Origin: Clusia tigrina
Taxonomy: Eukaryota; Arthropoda; Insecta; Diptera; Clusiidae
Length of the DNA stretch: 64,000 bases
Direction: 5' to 3'
Assembly (NCBI GenBank): GCA_920105625.2
Contig: OV050031.1
Location: 86,375,995-86,439,994, forward strand
Positions 60,201-64,000 of the stretch are shown here, one piece after another. The notes below the pieces were generated by a model, which saw only the letters and a program-made list of their open reading frames with translations, was not told the DNA's origin and did not search any database. The position numbers were made by a program, and so were the translations under genes. Position 1 is the stretch's first letter; each line of letters opens with the position of its first letter.

Positions 60201-63200
60201 TGATTGGCGGGTCTGCTGCCTTCTCAATGCCTATATCTACCCCTATCTGCGTCAGTCGGCGTCTCTGTAGGCGTCTCAGTCGCTGCCGCTGTCGATTGGA
60301 ATATCTACTGCCTTCTCTATGCCTATGTCTAACCCTATCTGCCTCAGTCGTCGTCTCAGTCGGCGTCGCAATCTCTGTAGGCGTCTCAGTCGCTGCCGCT
60401 GTCGATTGGGGGGTCTGCTGCCTTCTCAATGCCTATATCTACCCCTATCTGCGTCAGTCGGCGTCTCTGTAGGCGTCTCAGTCGCTGCCGCTGTCGATTG
60501 GAATATCTACTGCCTTCTCTATGCCCATGTCTAACCATCTCTGCTTCAGTCGGCATCTCAGTCGGTGTCGCAGCCTCTGTGAGCGTCGCAGTCTCTGTCA
60601 GCGTCTCAGTAGGCGTCTCAGTCGCTGCCGCTCTCGATTGGGGGATCTGCTGCCTTCTCTATACCTATATCTACCCCTATCTGCCTCAGTCGGCGTCGCA
60701 GCCTCTTGTAAGCGTCTCTGTATGCATCTCAGTCGCTGCCGCTGTCGGTTGGGGGGTCTGGTGCTTTCTCTATACCTATATTTACCCCTAACTGCCTCAG
60801 TCGGCATCTCATTCGGCGTCGCAGCCTCTATCAGCGTCTCTGTAGGCGTCTCAGTTGTTGCCGCTGTCGATTGGGTTGTCTGCTGCCTTCTCTATGCCTA
60901 TGTCTAACCCTCTCTGCCTCAGTCGGCGTTGCAGCCTCTGTCAGCGTCTCTGTAGGTGTCTCAGTCGCTGCCGCTGTCGATTGGGGGGTCTGCTGCCTTC
61001 TCTATGCCTATATCTACCCCTATCTGCCTCAGTCGGCGTCGCAGCCTCTATCAGCGTCTCTGTAGGCATCTCAGTAGCTGCCGCTGTCGATTGGGGGGTC
61101 TGCTGCAATCTCTATGCCTATATCTACCCCTATCTGCTTCAGTCGGCGTCTCAGTCGACGTCGCAGCCTCTATCAGCGTCGCAGCCTCTGTCAACGTCTC
61201 TGTAGGTGTCTCAGTCGCTGCCGCTGTCGATTGGGGGGTCTGCTGCCTTCTCTATGCCTATATTTACCCCTATCTGCCTCAGTCGGCGTCTCAGTCGGCT
61301 TCGCAGCCTCTGTCAGCGTCTCTGTAGGCGTCTCAGTCGCCGCCACTGTCAATTGGGGGGTCTGCTGCATTCTCTATGCCTATATCTACCCCTATCTGCC
61401 TCAGTCGGCGTCTCAGTCGGCTTCGCAGCCTCTGTCAGCGTCTCTGTAGGCGTCTCAGTCGCCGCCACTGTCAATTGGGGGGTCTGCTGCCTTCTCAATG
61501 CCTATATCTACCCCTATCTGCGTCAGTCGGCGTCTCTGTAGGCGTCTCAGTCGCTGCCGCTGTCGATTTGAATATCTACTGGCTTCTCTATGCCTATGTC
61601 TAACCCTATCTGCCTCAGTCGTCGTCTCAGTCGGCGTCGCAACCTCTGTAGGCGTCTCAGTCGCTGCCGCTGTCGATTGGGGGGTCTGCTGCCTTCTCAA
61701 TGCCTATATCTACCCCTATCTGCGTCAGTCGGCGTCTCTGTAGGCGTCTCAGTCGCTGCCGCTGTCGATTGGAATATCTACTGCCTTCTCTATGCCCATG
61801 TCTAACCATCTCAGCTTCAGTCGGCGTCTCAGTCGGTGTCGCAGCCTCTGTGAGCGTCGCAGTCTCTGTCAGCGTCTCAGTAGGCGTCTCAGTCGCTGCC
61901 GCTCTCGATTGGGGGATCTGCTGCCTTCTCTATACCTATATCTACCCCTATCTGCCTCAGTCGGCGTCGCAGCCTCTTGTCAGCGTCTCTGTATGCATCT
62001 CAGTCGCTGCCGCTGTCGGTTGGGGGGTCTGCTGCTTTCTCTATACCTATATTTACCCCTCTCTGCCTCAGTCGGCATCTCATTCGGCGTCGCAGCCTCT
62101 ATCAGCGTCTCTGTAGGCGTCTCAGTTGTTGCCGCTGTCGATTGGGTTGTCTGCTGCCTTCTCTATGCCTATGTCTAACCCTCTCTGCCTCAGTCGGCGT
62201 CGCAGCCTCTGTCAGCGTCTCTATAGGCGTCTCAGTCGCTACCGCTGTCGATTGGGGGTCTGCTGCCTTCTCTATGCCTATATCTACCCCTATCTGCCTC
62301 AGTCGGCGTGTCAGTCGGCGTCGCAGCCTCTGTCAGCGTCTCTGTAGGCGTCTCAGTCTTTGCCGCTGTCGATTGGGGCGTCTGCTGCCTTCTCTATGCC
62401 TATATCTACACTTATCTGCCTTAGTCGGCGTCTCAGTCGGCGTCGCAGCTTCTGTCAGCGTCTCTGTAGGCTTCTCAGTCTTTGCCGCTGTCGATTGGGG
62501 GGTCTGCTGCCTTTTCTATGCTTATATCTACACCTATCTGCCTCAGTCGGCGTCGCAGCCTCTGTCAGCGTCTCTGTAGGTGTCTCAGTCGCTGCCGCTG
62601 TCGATTGGGGGTCTGCTGCATTCTCTATGCCTATATCTACCCCTATCTGGCTTAGTCGGCGTCTCAGTCGGCGTCGCAGCCTCTGCAAGCGTCTCTAGGG
62701 GGGTCTGCTACCGTCTCTATGTCTATGTCTACCCCTCTCTGCCTCAGTCGGCGTCGCAGCCTGTGTCAGCGTCGCAGCCTCTGTCAGCGTCTCTGTAGGC
62801 GTTTCAGTCGCTGCCGCTGTCGATTGTGGGCTGCTGCCTTCTCTATGCCTATATATACCTCTATCTGCCTCAGTCGGCATTTCAGAGTTCGTCGCAGCCT
62901 CTATCAGCGTCTCTGTAGGCGAATCAGTTGTTGCCGCTGTCGAATGAGGGTCTGCTACCTTCTTAATGCCTATATTTACCCCTATCTGCCTCAGTCGGCA
63001 TCTCAGTCGGCGTCGCAGCCTCTATCAGCGTCTCTGTAGGCATCTCAGTAGCTGCCGCTGTCGATTGGGGGGTCTGCTGCAATCTCTATGCCTATATCAA
63101 CTCCTATCTGCCTCAGTCGGCGTCGCAGCCTCTGTTAGCGTCTCTGTAGGCGACTCAGTAGCTGCCGCTGTCGATTGGGGGGTCTGCTGCTTTCTCTATG

Positions 63201-64000
63201 CCTATGTCTACCCATATCTGCCTCAGTCGGCATCTCAGTCGGCGTCGCAGCCTCTATCAGCGTCTCTGTAGGCATCTCAGTAGGTGCCGCTGTTGATTGG
63301 GGGGTCTGCTGCAATCTCTATGCCTATATCTACTCCTATCTGCCTCAGTCGGCGTCGCAGCCTCTGTTAGCGTGTCTGTAGGCATCTCAGTAGCTGCCGC
63401 TGTCGATTGGGGGGTCTGCTGCTTTCTCTATGCCTATGTCTACCCCTCTCTGCTTCAGTCGGCGTCTCAGTCGACGTCGCAGCCTCTATCAGCGTCGCAG
63501 CCTCTGTCAACGTCTCTGTAGGTGTCTCAGTCGCTGGCGCTGTTGATTGAGGGGTCTGCTGCCTTCTCTATACCCATATCTACCCCTATCTGCCTCAGTC
63601 GGCATCTCAGTCGGCGTCGCAGCCTCTATCAGCGCCTCTGTAGGCATCTCAGTAGCTGCCGCTGTCGATTGGGGGGTCTCCTGCCTTCTCTATGCCAATA
63701 TCTACCTATATCTACCCCTCTCTGCCTCAGTCGGCGTCGAAGCCTCTGTCAACGTCTGCTGCCTTCTCTAAGCCTATATCTACACTTATCTGCCTTAGTC
63801 GGCGTCTCAGTCGGCGTTGCAGCCTCTGTCAGCGTCTCTGTAGGCTTCTCAGTCTTTGCCGCTGTCGATTGGTGGGTCTGCTGCCTTTTCTATGCTTATA
63901 TCTACACATATCTGCCTCAGTCGGCGTCGCAGCCTCTGTCAGCGTCTTTGTAGGTGTCTCAGTCGCTGCCGCTGTCGATTGGGGGGTCTGCTGCCTTCTC
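57220..64000 (-). repeat. Satellite array, inverted right block
   Basis: Same unit, now on the minus strand, up to the window end. Read in reverse complement it follows the left array. About 58,330-57,960 parallels 51,780-52,150, including the aggcatcaggcccccta marker. About 59,640-59,250 parallels 51,190-51,560, including a gactgaaatgccgac unit. About 60,200-60,040 parallels 50,160-50,340, including the 76-bp short unit. Internal duplications are also present: 57,26x-57,58x recurs at 58,93x-59,25x, and 59,29x recurs at 62,82x (offset 3,532). The shortened C-tract/agagacgct unit seen at 36,425 appears near 57,710 and 62,695. No gene is supported. Confidence 0.93.

Noticed and set aside
1..64000. 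tRNA, rRNA or host protein-coding exons
   Set aside because: Nothing in the non-satellite intervals shows a cloverleaf, rRNA-conserved words or exon-like frames outside the mobile elements.

Overview
This window looks like a stretch of arthropod (probably insect) heterochromatin. No host gene is recognisable. About four fifths of it is one GC-rich, T-poor tandem repeat (satellite) with units of about 110 and 122 bp. It reaches both ends of the window, so neither array edge is seen. The arthropod guess rests on three inserted mobile elements: a LOA/I-type and an R1-type non-LTR retrotransposon, plus an AT-rich terminal-inverted-repeat element whose ORF resembles a protein family I associate with arthropod genomes. 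All family names come from recognising motifs by eye, not from searches.

Layout. 1-33,592: satellite, one orientation. 33,593-35,000: AT-rich DNA-transposon-like insertion with about 140-bp terminal inverted repeats. 35,001-37,204: satellite. 37,205-42,918: near-complete LOA-type retrotransposon on the minus strand (5' UTR, ORF1 with a DUF4780-like domain, ORF2 with endonuclease and reverse transcriptase, RNase H in a shifted frame, AAT-repeat tail), bounded by an 11-bp target-site duplication. 42,919-43,094: about 1.5 satellite units. 43,095-46,948: decayed, 5'-truncated R1-type retrotransposon on the plus strand. 46,949-57,219: satellite in the original orientation. At about 57,220 the array flips head-to-head and runs in the opposite orientation to 64,000.

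The satellite unit seems to have grown from a 12-bp motif (agacgccgactg and relatives). Units are arranged in higher-order blocks: duplications with offsets of 983, 1,225, about 1,650, 1,671-1,904, 3,761, 5,000-5,334 and 5,773 bp can be traced through diagnostic variant units. Beyond the flip, the right arm follows the left arm between about 52.2 and 49.5 kb in reverse, with divergence and indels. It therefore looks like an old inverted duplication rather than a simple mirror image.

The many long open frames inside the satellite are by-products of a repeat with few stop codons and are not annotated as genes. The only protein-coding material I support is transposon-derived. The LOA-type copy is the youngest-looking: its flanking duplication is exact, its catalytic motifs are intact, and it has one clear frame break between RT and RNase H plus a possible second one near the ORF1 start. 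The R1-type copy has at least five nonsense codons and two frame breaks.
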